This document shows positions 40,510 to 49,576 of a stretch of DNA of 64,000 nt, piece by piece. Under the pieces are notes generated by a model. It was given only the letters and a program-made list of their open reading frames with translations. It searched no databases and had not been told where the DNA came from. The translations under genes were made by a program, and so were the position numbers. The DNA comes from Hymenobacter citatus (GTDB lineage: Bacteria; Bacteroidota; Bacteroidia; Cytophagales; Hymenobacteraceae). How positions within the stretch are numbered: position 1 is the stretch's first letter; the number at the start of each line of letters is the position of its first letter. The stretch lies in contig NZ_JACSCY010000001.1 in assembly GCF_014333615.1 (NCBI RefSeq), positions 62,001-126,000 of the forward strand, written 5' to 3'.

Positions 40510-41707
40510 ACCGCGCAAAGGAAATCTTGCCCATGCTCACGGCGGGGTTGCCGGGCTGGCCGCCCTGGAAGGTTTCGGGTGTGCCGGCCAGGGCTTCGTT
40601 GGCCAGTACAGCGAAGAGCACGGCTTCTTTGGCATCGGGGAGGATGCCCAGCTCGTTGGTGGTGGTGAAGCGGCAGTGCGGGAGGCGCTGGCGTAGGGAA
40701 CGCATCAGCACGGGATTGTGCATGCCGCCGCCGCTGGCATATACCGTGAGGTTGGGGGTAGGGAAACATCTTTCTACTGCCCGTACAATCCCCTCAGCGC
40801 TAAACTGCGTGAGGGTAGCCAGCAAATCGTGTGGCGCGAGGGTAGGGCAGTGGCTACGCTGCTGCGCCTGCCGCACGTACTCCTTGTTAAATAGCTCGGG
40901 GCCAGTAGTCTTCGGAAACTCAGCCTGAAAAAACGGATGGTCGAGGAGGGCGGCCAACAACGCTTCGTGCACCTGCCCCTGGGCGGCAAGCGCGCCGTCG
41001 GCATCGTAGCTGAGGGGGGGGAAGTGGTGCTGCGTGAAAGCGTCGAGCAGGGTATTGCCAGGGCCAACATCAGTGGAGAAGATACCGGCTAATTGCAGAG
41101 AGCCGGGTAGGTAGGTGAAGTTAGCAATGCCGCCCATGTTCAGCAGTATGCGGTCCTCGTCGGCCTTTGAGAACAACAGATAGTCGCCGTACACGGCCAG
41201 GGGTGCGCCCTCGCCACCGGCCGCCAAGTGCTTTTGCCGAAAGTCGCTGAGGGTGAGGATGCCCGTGCGGATGGCCACATGGTCGCCGTCGCCGAGCTGG
41301 AGGGTAGCGTTGGGAAAATCGGGGCGGCCGTGCTGGTGGTGGGGGGCGTGGTACACCGTCTGGCCGTGGCTGGCAATGCAGTCGACGTCGGTGGGCGCTA
41401 CCTGCCACTGGCGCAGGCAGTCCAGCACCATGTCGGCGTGCAGGTGGCCAATCCAGGGGTGCAGCAGGCACAGCTGCTCGAAGCTGATTTCGGCCCTGGC
41501 AAACACCTGCCGGATTTGGTTTTTGACTGCTTCGGGGTAGGGCACGGTGTGAAAATGCTCTACCTGTACCCGCGTATGCAAGCCGCTTCCCTCGCACCGG
41601 CACAAGGCCACATCCAGCCCATCGAGCGAAGTGCCCGACATCAGACCAATGATGCGGCGCACGGGCTGTTGCGCAATCCGGACGAGGTGAAGCAGGTTGG
41701 GGTTCAT
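40508..41707 (-). CDS. anmK: Anhydro-N-acetylmuramic acid kinase
   Basis: Phosphorylates and opens 1,6-anhydro-MurNAc during peptidoglycan recycling. The 399-residue protein starts with IGLMSGTSLDGLDVALC (ATP/phosphate-binding loop), followed by ASHGQTVYH, NMGGIANFTYLP and DVGPGNTLLDAF, all AnmK motifs; VYASGGGMHNPVLM is the C-terminal nucleotide motif. The ATG at 41707 begins homology. The stop codon lies in the flanking simple repeat. Confidence 0.95.
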   Translation of the reverse strand: MNPNLLHLVRIAQQPVRRIIGLMSGTSLDGLDVALCRCEGSGLHTRVQVEHFHTVPYPEAVKNQIRQVFARAEISFEQLCLLHPWIGHLHADMVLDCLRQWQVAPTDVDCIASHGQTVYHAPHHQHGRPDFPNATLQLGDGDHVAIRTGILTLSDFRQKHLAAGGEGAPLAVYGDYLLFSKADEDRILLNMGGIANFTYLPGSLQLAGIFSTDVGPGNTLLDAFTQHHFPPLSYDADGALAAQGQVHEALLAALLDHPFFQAEFPKTTGPELFNKEYVRQAQQRSHCPTLAPHDLLATLTQFSAEGIVRAVERCFPTPNLTVYASGGGMHNPVLMRSLRQRLPHCRFTTTNELGILPDAKEAVLFAVLANEALAGTPETFQGGQPGNPAVSMGKISFAR

Positions 41708-41854
41708 AGAAAAAGGAAGAAGCTGATACTGAGAAAGCGCTACAAGAAAAGACAAAACCGCTTACATTGAGCAATTGACTGGCAATGTGTACTGCCTACT
41801 CCGCAGGCACACGCAGCCGGTTGGTCTTTCTTTCACCCTAACTTTTTGTAGTGC

Positions 41855-44800
41855 ATGAGTGAACTCTACGCATCCTTTTCTAAGCGCCTGGGTAGGCGGC
41901 CCCGCGGGGCCGCCGGTTGGTGGCTGCTGGTGCTATTGCTGAGCAGTGTGCCCGCTTGGGCGCAAAATACAACTTACACCATTCGGGGCACCGTCACGGA
42001 TATTGCCAACAGCCAAGGTGTGCCCGGCGCCACAGTGCGCCTCACGGGCACGGTGTTAGGCGGCGCTACCAATGCCGAAGGGAATTACGATTTGCGCGCC
42101 GCCGTGGCGCCAGGCACGTATCAGTTGGTCGTCAGCTCGGTAGGCTATGCCAACAGCACCCAAACCATTACGCTGGGCGCCGAGCCGACCGTGACGGCCA
42201 ACGTGCAGCTGCGGCAGGACCTGATTGGCCTGAAAGAAGTGGTAGTGACGGGTACTTCCGTGGCCACCAGCAAGCAGCAGCTCGGCAACGCTATTAGCAC
42301 GGTAGGCGGGCGCGAGCTGACGGCCGGCGCCCCTACCCAAATCGACCAGGCCTTACAGGGCAAAGTGGCCGGCGCGCAGATTTCGCAGAACTCGGGTAAT
42401 CCGGCCGGGGGTATTTCGGTGCGCTTGCGCGGCACCAGCACTATTCTGGGCTCCTCGGAGCCGCTGTATCTGGTGGATGGTGTGATTATCAACAACGACT
42501 CGCCCCAGTTGCTGGACCTGGGCGGCTACGCCCAAAACCGCCTCGCTGACATCGACCCCAACGACATTGAGCGCATCGAGGTGATTAAGGGCGCGGCGGC
42601 GGCGGCCATCTATGGCTCGCGCGCGGCCAACGGCGTGGTGCAGATTTTCACGAAGCGCGGCAAGGAAGGCAAGCCTTCCGTCACGGTTTCCAGCGAGTTT
42701 ATCGTGTCGAAAGTGCGGAAAACACTGGACTACAACAAGTATCCGTTCCGCTTTACCAACACCACGGCCTCCGACCTGACGCAGGTGCCCGCAGAGCGCT
42801 ACGACTACCAGGACCAGATTTTCCGGACAGCCGTGGGCACCGAAAACTACGCCTCGGTGTCGGGCGGCAGCCAGAGTACCAAGTATCTGCTGTCGGGCTC
42901 CTACTTCAAAAACCAGGGCATCATCGACGCCACCGACTTCAACCGCAACACCGGCCGCCTGCGCTTGCAGCAGACGCTTACTAACTGGGCCAGCGTATCG
43001 GGCGGGGCCAGCTACACGCTCAGCACCAGCAACGAGGTGCCCAACGGCGGCATCAACGAGGCCTACGGCGCCCTTACGGGCTTTATTTTCAGCAACAACT
43101 TCATCAACCCCGCGCCCAACGAGGCCACGGGCGTCTACCCCAGCACCACGCCTACCAGTATTGTGACGCGTACCAACCCGCTGGAGGCTATCAACCGCTT
43201 CAAGTTTCAGCAGCGCACCTCGCGCGTGGTGGGTGATATTCAGTTGAATCTCACGCCGTTTGAGGGCTTTACGGTAGACAACGTGTTCGGCTTTGATACC
43301 TACACGCAGATTGGTACGGCCTACATTCCGCCAGGCAACACCACGCCTACCTACACGGGCGGCTACGCCCGCCGCGGCGACCAAACGGTGCTACAATACA
43401 ACAACGACCTGACATTCGGCTACCGTCACACGTTCAACGACTGGCTGGAGTCAACGACTTCGCTGGGCGGCACCTGGCAGTTCGACCGCACCTTGCTCAC
43501 CAGCATTGCGGCTCAGCAGCTGGTTATCGGGGCCGAAACCTCTACCAACGGTACCTACCTGGCCAACGATTTCCGGGCCGAGCGCCGCATTGAGGGGTAC
43601 TTTTTGCAGCAAACCCTGGGCCTGGGCCAGCGCCTGTACCTCACCGGCGCCATCCGCTACGACGCCGCCTCGCCATTTTACGACAACATCAACCAGGACC
43701 GCAACTGGCAGCGCTACCTGAAGGCCAGCGGCTCCTACCTGCTATCGGAGGAAAAATTCTGGAAAGACAGCCGCCTGGCCGAAATCATCCCCCAGGTGAA
43801 GCTGCGCAGCTCCTGGGGCCAGGCTGGCAACCTGACTGCCCTGGGCGCTTACGACCAATTTACGATCTATCAACCTGTGAGCCTGAACGGCCAGCAGGGC
43901 CTGTACCCCGGCTCGGTGCTGGGTAACTCGGGCCTGATACCGGAGCGCCAGCGCGAGTTTGAGGTAGGCACTGATATTGGCCTGCTTAACAACCGGATAG
44001 GCATCGAGTTCACGTATTTCGACAAGCATGTGACCGACCTGCTACTCAACCGCACCTTGTCGCCTACCACCGGCTACCTCAACCGCAACGAGAACGTGGG
44101 TACCATGGACAACCGCGGCGTGGAGCTGCTGGTGCGCGCCGTGCCCGTGCAAACCAGCAAAGTGCTCTGGAACATCACTGGCACCTTCACCCACAACCGC
44201 AACGAGGTGAACGGCATTGAGGGCAACGGCGTGCTGCCTTTTGCGGGCGGCTTCGGCCAGGTAGCGGCAGTGAACGGCCAGCCCGTGGGCGTGTTCTACA
44301 GCACCTACTTCGCCCGCAACCCCGATGGCTCTCTGCTGCTGAACGCCGCCGGCCTACCCCAACGCGAGCTGGGTACCAACGGCGTGCCCCAGCGCAACGC
44401 CGCCGGGCAGCCCACGGGCTCCGTGCTAAGCAAGGTGATTGGCAACCCCAATCCCAAGTACCTGGCTTCGCTGATCAATGAGGTGACGGTGAACGAGAAG
44501 CTCTCCTTCCGGGTGCAGCTGGACGCCGTGCAGGGCTTCGACGTGTTCAATTTCACGCGGCGGGTAGGCGACCGGGACCTGTACGGCGGTCTGGCTGGCT
44601 ACGAGCCCGAGCTGCGTGGCGAGGTGCCCAAAGGCACCAGCGCGGCGCTGTTCAGCATCTTCGAGAACTGGATTGAGGACGGCTCTTTTGTGAAAGTGCG
44701 CGAGGCCTCGGTGAGCTACCTGTTTGCACCGAAGTTTCTGGGGCTGAAGAATATCCGGGCTACCGTAGCGGGCCGCAACCTGTTTGTGTTCACCAACTAC

Positions 44801-44917
44801 AGCGGCTACGACCCCGAGGTAAACGCCGCCGGCCAAAGCACCGTGGTGCGGGGCTTCGATTTCGTGGAGGTGCCCATTCCGCGCACCGTGCGCCTGGGTC
44901 TGAGTGCTACCTTCTAA
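41855..44917 (+). CDS. SusC/RagA family TonB-linked outer membrane protein
   Basis: The 1020-residue outer membrane transporter has a signal peptide (LLLSSVPAWAQ), a CarboxypepD_reg-like domain (about 40-120), a short linker LKEVVVTG, and the plug domain with LQGKVAGAQISQNSG and SEPLYLVDGVII, which are SusC hallmarks. The rest forms a 22-stranded barrel ending in FVEVPIPRTVRLGLSATF. It imports glycans or peptides with its SusD partner 18 bp downstream. No glycoside hydrolase or regulator is adjacent, so the substrate is open. Confidence 0.95.
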   Translation: MSELYASFSKRLGRRPRGAAGWWLLVLLLSSVPAWAQNTTYTIRGTVTDIANSQGVPGATVRLTGTVLGGATNAEGNYDLRAAVAPGTYQLVVSSVGYANSTQTITLGAEPTVTANVQLRQDLIGLKEVVVTGTSVATSKQQLGNAISTVGGRELTAGAPTQIDQALQGKVAGAQISQNSGNPAGGISVRLRGTSTILGSSEPLYLVDGVIINNDSPQLLDLGGYAQNRLADIDPNDIERIEVIKGAAAAAIYGSRAANGVVQIFTKRGKEGKPSVTVSSEFIVSKVRKTLDYNKYPFRFTNTTASDLTQVPAERYDYQDQIFRTAVGTENYASVSGGSQSTKYLLSGSYFKNQGIIDATDFNRNTGRLRLQQTLTNWASVSGGASYTLSTSNEVPNGGINEAYGALTGFIFSNNFINPAPNEATGVYPSTTPTSIVTRTNPLEAINRFKFQQRTSRVVGDIQLNLTPFEGFTVDNVFGFDTYTQIGTAYIPPGNTTPTYTGGYARRGDQTVLQYNNDLTFGYRHTFNDWLESTTSLGGTWQFDRTLLTSIAAQQLVIGAETSTNGTYLANDFRAERRIEGYFLQQTLGLGQRLYLTGAIRYDAASPFYDNINQDRNWQRYLKASGSYLLSEEKFWKDSRLAEIIPQVKLRSSWGQAGNLTALGAYDQFTIYQPVSLNGQQGLYPGSVLGNSGLIPERQREFEVGTDIGLLNNRIGIEFTYFDKHVTDLLLNRTLSPTTGYLNRNENVGTMDNRGVELLVRAVPVQTSKVLWNITGTFTHNRNEVNGIEGNGVLPFAGGFGQVAAVNGQPVGVFYSTYFARNPDGSLLLNAAGLPQRELGTNGVPQRNAAGQPTGSVLSKVIGNPNPKYLASLINEVTVNEKLSFRVQLDAVQGFDVFNFTRRVGDRDLYGGLAGYEPELRGEVPKGTSAALFSIFENWIEDGSFVKVREASVSYLFAPKFLGLKNIRATVAGRNLFVFTNYSGYDPEVNAAGQSTVVRGFDFVEVPIPRTVRLGLSATF

Positions 44918-44935
44918 CTGCTGACTTTCTTCTCG

Positions 44936-46273
44936 ATGAAACGATACATAACCCGTTTGGCCACGCTAGCGGCCGGCAGTCTGCTGCTGCTCACAGCACC
45001 CGGCTGCGACCTGAATATTCCAAACCCCAACAGTGCCTCCGATGCCGTGGTGCTCACCACCCGCGACGGCCTGCTGGCCCTGAGCGTGGGCATGCGCCAG
45101 TACTACGCCAACAACACACTAGGCTCCGTGATTCTGGGACCGGGCGCCACCGCCCGCGAGCTGCGCGGGGTGGCTACTTTTACTAGTGTGCTGGAAATTG
45201 AAGCCGGCACGGCTGCCCTCCCTAACTTCAACAGTTACGTGAGCAACCTTTGGTCGCAGCTCTACCGGGTGATGTCGATGGCGGAGGACCTGCAAGCCAA
45301 CGCGCCCACCGTGCTCAGCACCGACCCCGCCACCCGCGACGCCGTGCTGGCCCACGCCAACCTGTTCAAGGCCATTGCCTTGGGTACGCTGGCGCAATAC
45401 TTCGAGCAAGCCCCAAGCAGCTCCGACCGTACCGGGCAGGCCACCTTTGTACCACGGGCGGAATTACTGGCTGAAGCCATCCGCCTGCTCACCGAAGCCC
45501 GGCAGTTGATTACCGCCACCGCGCCCTCAGCGGAATTTACGACCAAAGTAACGGCCGGTACGCTGGACCTGACCAACACCATCAACGCGCACTTGGCGCG
45601 CTACAATCTGGCCGCCGGCAACTACGCCGCCGCTGCCTCGGCCGCGGCGGCAGTAAACCTCTCCAGCCGCTCGGCCTTCATTTACAACGTGCAAAATCCT
45701 AATCCGATTTATCAAAGCATTATAATTGGTAGAAACTTCCGGCCACGCAATCTTTTCGGCCTACCCACCACGCTGGTGAACCGTCGCGATGCACGCCTGA
45801 GCTTCTACCTCACCAATCCCACAGATGTAGTATCAGACCCTGTGTTAGGCCGTGATACACTGCGCTCCGTAGCGGGCTTCTTCGCCGCGCAGACCACTTC
45901 CATTCCGGTGTACTTGCCCGACGAGATGCGCCTGATTCAGGCCGAAGCCATTGTACGTCAGAACGGTGACTTGGCCCAGGCCGTGACGCTCATTAATGCC
46001 GTGCGCACCCAGGCCCCCAGCGCCGACGCGTTTGGGGTAGGGGCGAGCCTACCCGCCTACGCCGGCGCCGTCACGGCCGATGCGCTGCTCACGGAAATCT
46101 ACCGGCAGCGGGCCGCCGAGCTGTTCATGACCGGCTTGCGCCTACCCGATAGTCGCCGCTTGGGCCGGCCTGCGCCGCCGGCTTCGCTGGTAGAGCGCAC
46201 CCGCAATTTCTACCCCTACCCGCAACAGGAGCGCCTCACCAACCCCAACGTGCCCGCCGACCCGGCTATTTAG
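44936..46273 (+). CDS. SusD/RagB family surface lipoprotein
   Basis: The 445-residue protein has a lipoprotein signal (SLLLLTAPGC, lipobox ending at Cys24). It has TPR-like helices in the middle and the C-terminal IYRQRAAELFMTGLRLPDSRRLG typical of the family. It forms the substrate-binding lid for the upstream SusC. At 445 residues it is somewhat shorter than many SusD proteins. A terminator follows. Confidence 0.93.
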   Translation: MKRYITRLATLAAGSLLLLTAPGCDLNIPNPNSASDAVVLTTRDGLLALSVGMRQYYANNTLGSVILGPGATARELRGVATFTSVLEIEAGTAALPNFNSYVSNLWSQLYRVMSMAEDLQANAPTVLSTDPATRDAVLAHANLFKAIALGTLAQYFEQAPSSSDRTGQATFVPRAELLAEAIRLLTEARQLITATAPSAEFTTKVTAGTLDLTNTINAHLARYNLAAGNYAAAASAAAAVNLSSRSAFIYNVQNPNPIYQSIIIGRNFRPRNLFGLPTTLVNRRDARLSFYLTNPTDVVSDPVLGRDTLRSVAGFFAAQTTSIPVYLPDEMRLIQAEAIVRQNGDLAQAVTLINAVRTQAPSADAFGVGASLPAYAGAVTADALLTEIYRQRAAELFMTGLRLPDSRRLGRPAPPASLVERTRNFYPYPQQERLTNPNVPADPAI

Positions 46274-46295
46274 GGTAGGAACGCGTTGCATTATG

Positions 46296-46329
46296 CAGCC
46301 CCGCTGGCCTTCCAGTGGGGCTGTTTTTT
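46296..46329 (+). terminator. Rho-independent terminator after susC/susD
   Basis: CAGCCCCGCTGG-CCTT-CCAGTGGGGCTG (12-bp stem, one wobble) followed by six T, 23 bp after the SusD stop. Confidence 0.93.
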
Positions 46330-46383
46330 GAACAACCGGAAGGCTCCCGCGTTCTATCCCGCAACAATCAGCTAATTTTCTGT

Positions 46384-46833
46384 ATGCCCGCCTACGAAAA
46401 AAACTACACTGCCCTGTGGGCCGATATGGACCCCAACGGCCACATGCGCCACTCCGCCTACACCGACTACGCCGCCCATACCCGCTTGGAATATTTATCC
46501 GAAGCGGGCTTCACGATGCAGTATTTTGCTGAGCACCAACTCGGGCCAATTCTGTTTCGGGAAGACACGCGTTTTCTGCGCGAAGTACGCCTGGGCGAGT
46601 CCATCACGGTATCGTCGGAAGTGGCGGGACTGAACGCCGACGGCTCGCGGTGGCGCATCATTCACACCATTCGCAAGCCCGATGGGGTAGTAGCCGCCAC
46701 CGTCACTGTAGATGGTGCGTGGCTGGATTTGCAGCGCCGCAAGCTCACCGTGCCACCGGCCGAGCTGGCCGCTGCCATGGCCAGCGCCGCCCGTCACGAG
46801 AGTTATCAGGATATTGTGAAAGAGGCGAAGTAG
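46384..46833 (+). CDS. Hotdog-fold acyl-CoA thioesterase
   Basis: The 149-residue protein of the YbgC/FadM/4HBT type has a WADMDPNGHMRHSAYTDYA N-terminal motif including the catalytic Asp, and a TRLEYLSEAGF helix. It hydrolyses acyl-CoA or aryl-CoA thioesters in the cytoplasm. The ATG at 46384 starts homology. Confidence 0.9.
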   Translation: MPAYEKNYTALWADMDPNGHMRHSAYTDYAAHTRLEYLSEAGFTMQYFAEHQLGPILFREDTRFLREVRLGESITVSSEVAGLNADGSRWRIIHTIRKPDGVVAATVTVDGAWLDLQRRKLTVPPAELAAAMASAARHESYQDIVKEAK

Positions 46834-46857
46834 TAAGGAGTACTTAAAAAAACGTGT

Positions 46858-46955
46858 GTCATCCTGAGCTTGCGAAGGACCTTATGCCCGTAGAACGAGT
46901 CGTTGTGACGCCTATCGTTCACACGTGAAAAGGTCCTTCGCAAGCTCAGGATGAC
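46858..46955. repeat. Palindromic intergenic element, family 1 (98 bp)
   Basis: Same ends and length as the copies at 24176 and 40328; its interior is closest to the 40328 copy (both share AGGACCTTATGCC and GTGAAAAGGTCC). It lies between the thioesterase and DinB genes. Confidence 0.93.
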
Positions 46956-46969
46956 TTCAGTTACTGCCT

Positions 46970-47506
46970 CTACTTCACCACCTTCCCAATTCGCTCTATC
47001 TGCTTTTGATGATGCAGCACATGGTCGACCATAAAGTCTAGTGTCTGAGCCATGGTGAGCATGCCGGAGCGCGGGTGCTTGAAGATGGCGCGGCGCATCA
47101 AGGGCTCGGGATATTCATTTAGGATTTGCTCCAGATGGCGCCGTACGCTACCCCATTGCTGACGCAGCTCGGGTAGGGACGGGGCCGTTTCGGGCGTTCT
47201 GGCGGCGAGGTAGGCCGGCGTCTTGAAACGCAGGAAGGGCAGCCGTAGCAGCACGCGCAGCAACCGGCTACGCAGAAAGTGCCCTACCCCCGCGTGCCGC
47301 AACCCCTCTGCTTCCTGAATTTTCTTCTCCAAATATTGATTGATGCCCGTTTCTGACACCAGCAGGTGCTGCACCACCTGCGCCGCCGACCACCGCCCCG
47401 GCCCCGGCGACTGGTGCGCCCGCTCGCCCAGCGCCTCCGCCGACTGGATCAGGCGTTCCGTGGCACGTTCCAGTTGCTCCAGGCGGATACTCAGGCGGTA
47501 GTTCAT
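46970..47506 (-). CDS. DinB family protein
   Basis: The 178-residue four-helix protein has the DinB_2 pattern. PGPGRWSAAQVVQHLLVSE gives the first metal-binding His, and DHVLHHQKQIERI near the C-terminus the others. Members are putative metal-dependent transferases or hydrolases using small thiols; substrate unknown. The ATG at 47506 was chosen by homology. Confidence 0.88.
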   Translation of the reverse strand: MNYRLSIRLEQLERATERLIQSAEALGERAHQSPGPGRWSAAQVVQHLLVSETGINQYLEKKIQEAEGLRHAGVGHFLRSRLLRVLLRLPFLRFKTPAYLAARTPETAPSLPELRQQWGSVRRHLEQILNEYPEPLMRRAIFKHPRSGMLTMAQTLDFMVDHVLHHQKQIERIGKVVK

Positions 47507-47539
47507 GGGGGTAGGGTATAAAGACAAAGAAATGAAAAA

Positions 47540-47804
47540 GAACGTCATGCTGAGCGCAGCAGAGCGGAGTCGAAGCATCTTGCGTGCTGATGGCAGATAG
47601 TATCTTTAGTCAGCACGCCGAGATGCTTCGACTCCGCTCAGCTGCGCTCAGCATGACGTTCTGTTGTTGATGCGCTCGAGAATAGTCAACGCAAAAGGAC
47701 CTTACCACAGCCAAACACATTTGTTCAGCCGTGATAAGGTCCTTCGCAAGCTCAGGATGACAGCTGTGTTTACTTCACAACTTCACCCCTCACAATTTCA
47801 CAAC
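47540..47804. repeat. Repeat cluster: family 2 palindrome, partial family 1, heptamer-like repeat
   Basis: 47540-47662 is a family 2 palindrome with outer AACGTCATGCTGAGCGCAGC arms and inner GGAGTCGAAGCATCT / AGATGCTTCGACTCC. 47694-47761 holds a family 1 remnant lacking its left 18 bp. 47771-47804 has CTTCACAA-type short repeats reaching the pdhB stop. Confidence 0.88.
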
Positions 47805-47805
47805 T

Positions 47806-48789
47806 TTATTTCTCCGCGTACATCACCGATTTGATGGCCTTGATAGCCCGCGACACGTTCGGCAGCGAGGCCTCAATGAGGGTAGGGGCGTAGGGCAGGG
47901 GCACGTCGGCGCAGGTGATACGCTCCACGGGGGCATCGAGGTGGTCGAAGGCGCGGCGCTGAATCATGAAGGCGATGTCGGCGCTGATGCTAGCCAAGGG
48001 CCAAGCTTCTTCCACAATCACGAGGCGGTGCGTTTTCTTCACCGATTCGATGATGGTATCGTAGTCGATAGGACGAACCGAGCGCAGGTCGATTACTTCC
48101 ACGTCTACGCCGTCTTTGGCCAGCTCCTCGGCAGCCCCGAAAGCTACTTTCATCATCTTGCCGAAGCTCACCAGCGTCACGTCTTTGCCTTCGCGCTTCA
48201 CGGCGGCTTTGCCGATGGGCAGCAGGTACTCTTCCTCCGGTACTTCGCCTTTGTCGCCGTACATCTGCTCCGACTCCATGAAAATCACGGGGTTGGGGTC
48301 GCGGATGGCCGATTTCAGCAGGCCTTTCGCGTCGTAAGGGTCCGAAGGCACTACTACTTTCAGGCCGGGCGTGTTGGCAAACCAGTTCTCGAAGTTTTGC
48401 GAGTGCTGCGACGACAACATACCGGCGCTACCCGTAGGCCCACGGAACACGATGGGGCAGGAGTACTGACCGCCCGACATCGAGTAAATCTTGGCGGCCG
48501 AGTTAATCACCTGGTCAATGGCAACCAGTGAGAAGTTGAAGGTCATGAACTCGATGATGGGCAGCAGGCCGTTGGCCGCCGCGCCTACCCCGATGCCGGC
48601 AAAGCCCAGCTCGGCAATCGGCGTATCAATCACGCGCTCCGGGCCGAACTCGTCGAGCATCCCCTGGCTTACTTTATAGGCGCCGTTGTATTCGGCAACT
48701 TCTTCGCCCATCAGAAACACGCGCTCATCGCGCCGCATTTCCTCCGACATGGCTTCGCGCAGGGCTTCCCGGAATTGAATAGTCCGCAT
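47806..48789 (-). CDS. pdhB: Pyruvate dehydrogenase E1 component, beta subunit
   Basis: Part of the E1 enzyme that decarboxylates pyruvate with thiamine diphosphate. The 327-residue protein begins MRTIQFREALREAMSEEM and has the pyrimidine-binding domain (VFLMGEEVAEYNGAYKV, FRGPTGSAGMLSSQHSQ) and the C-terminal transketolase domain (VIDLRSVRPIDYDTI, IVEEAWPLASI). The alpha subunit and E2 are not in this window. The ATG at 48789 starts homology. Confidence 0.96.
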   Translation of the reverse strand: MRTIQFREALREAMSEEMRRDERVFLMGEEVAEYNGAYKVSQGMLDEFGPERVIDTPIAELGFAGIGVGAAANGLLPIIEFMTFNFSLVAIDQVINSAAKIYSMSGGQYSCPIVFRGPTGSAGMLSSQHSQNFENWFANTPGLKVVVPSDPYDAKGLLKSAIRDPNPVIFMESEQMYGDKGEVPEEEYLLPIGKAAVKREGKDVTLVSFGKMMKVAFGAAEELAKDGVDVEVIDLRSVRPIDYDTIIESVKKTHRLVIVEEAWPLASISADIAFMIQRRAFDHLDAPVERITCADVPLPYAPTLIEASLPNVSRAIKAIKSVMYAEK

Positions 48790-48904
48790 AGACAGTAAAT
48801 GACAACAATCAGAAAACAGAAAAACCGGCAATATCCGGCCCGTAAAGCTACGACGAGTAGCCGGGTTGGGCAAATCGGATTCGCGCCTACCCGTTTGTCT
48901 GCCT

Positions 48905-49133
48905 GAACAGTGCGAAGGACGTTTTCGCACCCGTACGAATCGTTGTTGCGTTTAGCGTTTACTGCCGCACTTCGCCCTCGCTCGGCTGTGCCGAGTGAGC
49001 ATTACGCCCCAGCAGCTCTGCTGCGCGCGTCTGCCCGACGTATGGTTCGTTCAAGCGGCGCATTCGGATTCGGGGCAAAGCCCCTCAAGCGTAGGGCTCA
49101 CTCGGCACAGCCGAGCGAGTGCGGGTAAAGAGC
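48905..49133. repeat. Long hairpin with self-palindromic arms
   Basis: A perfect 24-bp inverted repeat has arms at 48977-49000 and 49096-49119, and each arm contains its own CTCGGC-TGT-GCCGAG hairpin. Outer CCGCAC/GTGCGG bases pair further. To the left, GTGCGAAGGACGTTTTCGCAC and ACGAATCGTTGTTGCG resemble the interior of family 1. No ORF is supported in this 340-bp gap. Confidence 0.78.
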
Positions 49134-49562
49134 TTATAACGTATCAATAAATAATTGAGCAGTATCGGCATTGAGTTTTACAGCCCATTCGCTCTGGAAG
49201 CAAATAATCAAATCGTAGGTGAATTGCGCGTCTTGATCAAGGTAGAAGTTGTCGAAATTGTCCTTTTCATCTGGTAGAGACCAACCAATTTCAGAAAGGC
49301 ATTCATCATCCGACAATGGGTAAGATGCATCACGTTCCTTCACGCACAAAAAGTTAACGTTGGTGAAGACAATCTTAAGCGAAGCAATCTGAACTCGTTT
49401 TGCCCATTCTTCTGTCGATTTCGTCCAATGTAAAGTTACGCTAGCAATTTGCGGCTCGTAGATTAATTGATTGAATACAAAATCATTATGTAAATCGGCA
49501 TATCCACCATCAGACCATTTCAATGTAATAAGGCTATTAATAGTAAAGTTTAGAAGCTTCAT
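49134..49562 (-). CDS. AT-rich hypothetical protein
   Basis: The 142-residue protein from the ATG at 49562 is rich in Asn, Asp and Phe and encoded by markedly more AT-rich DNA than its neighbours. A longer frame upstream overlaps the preceding lipoprotein gene and is unlikely. It begins 14 bp after that gene. Composition and size resemble immunity proteins of polymorphic toxin systems, but no toxin is present. No family recognised. Confidence 0.6.
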   Translation of the reverse strand: MKLLNFTINSLITLKWSDGGYADLHNDFVFNQLIYEPQIASVTLHWTKSTEEWAKRVQIASLKIVFTNVNFLCVKERDASYPLSDDECLSEIGWSLPDEKDNFDNFYLDQDAQFTYDLIICFQSEWAVKLNADTAQLFIDTL

Positions 49563-49576
49563 AATTATATATTGAT

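Noticed and set aside
42353..43384. 343-codon minus-strand frame
   Set aside because: Antisense shadow of the SusC gene, rich in Val/Gly/Arg/His with no homology-like motifs.
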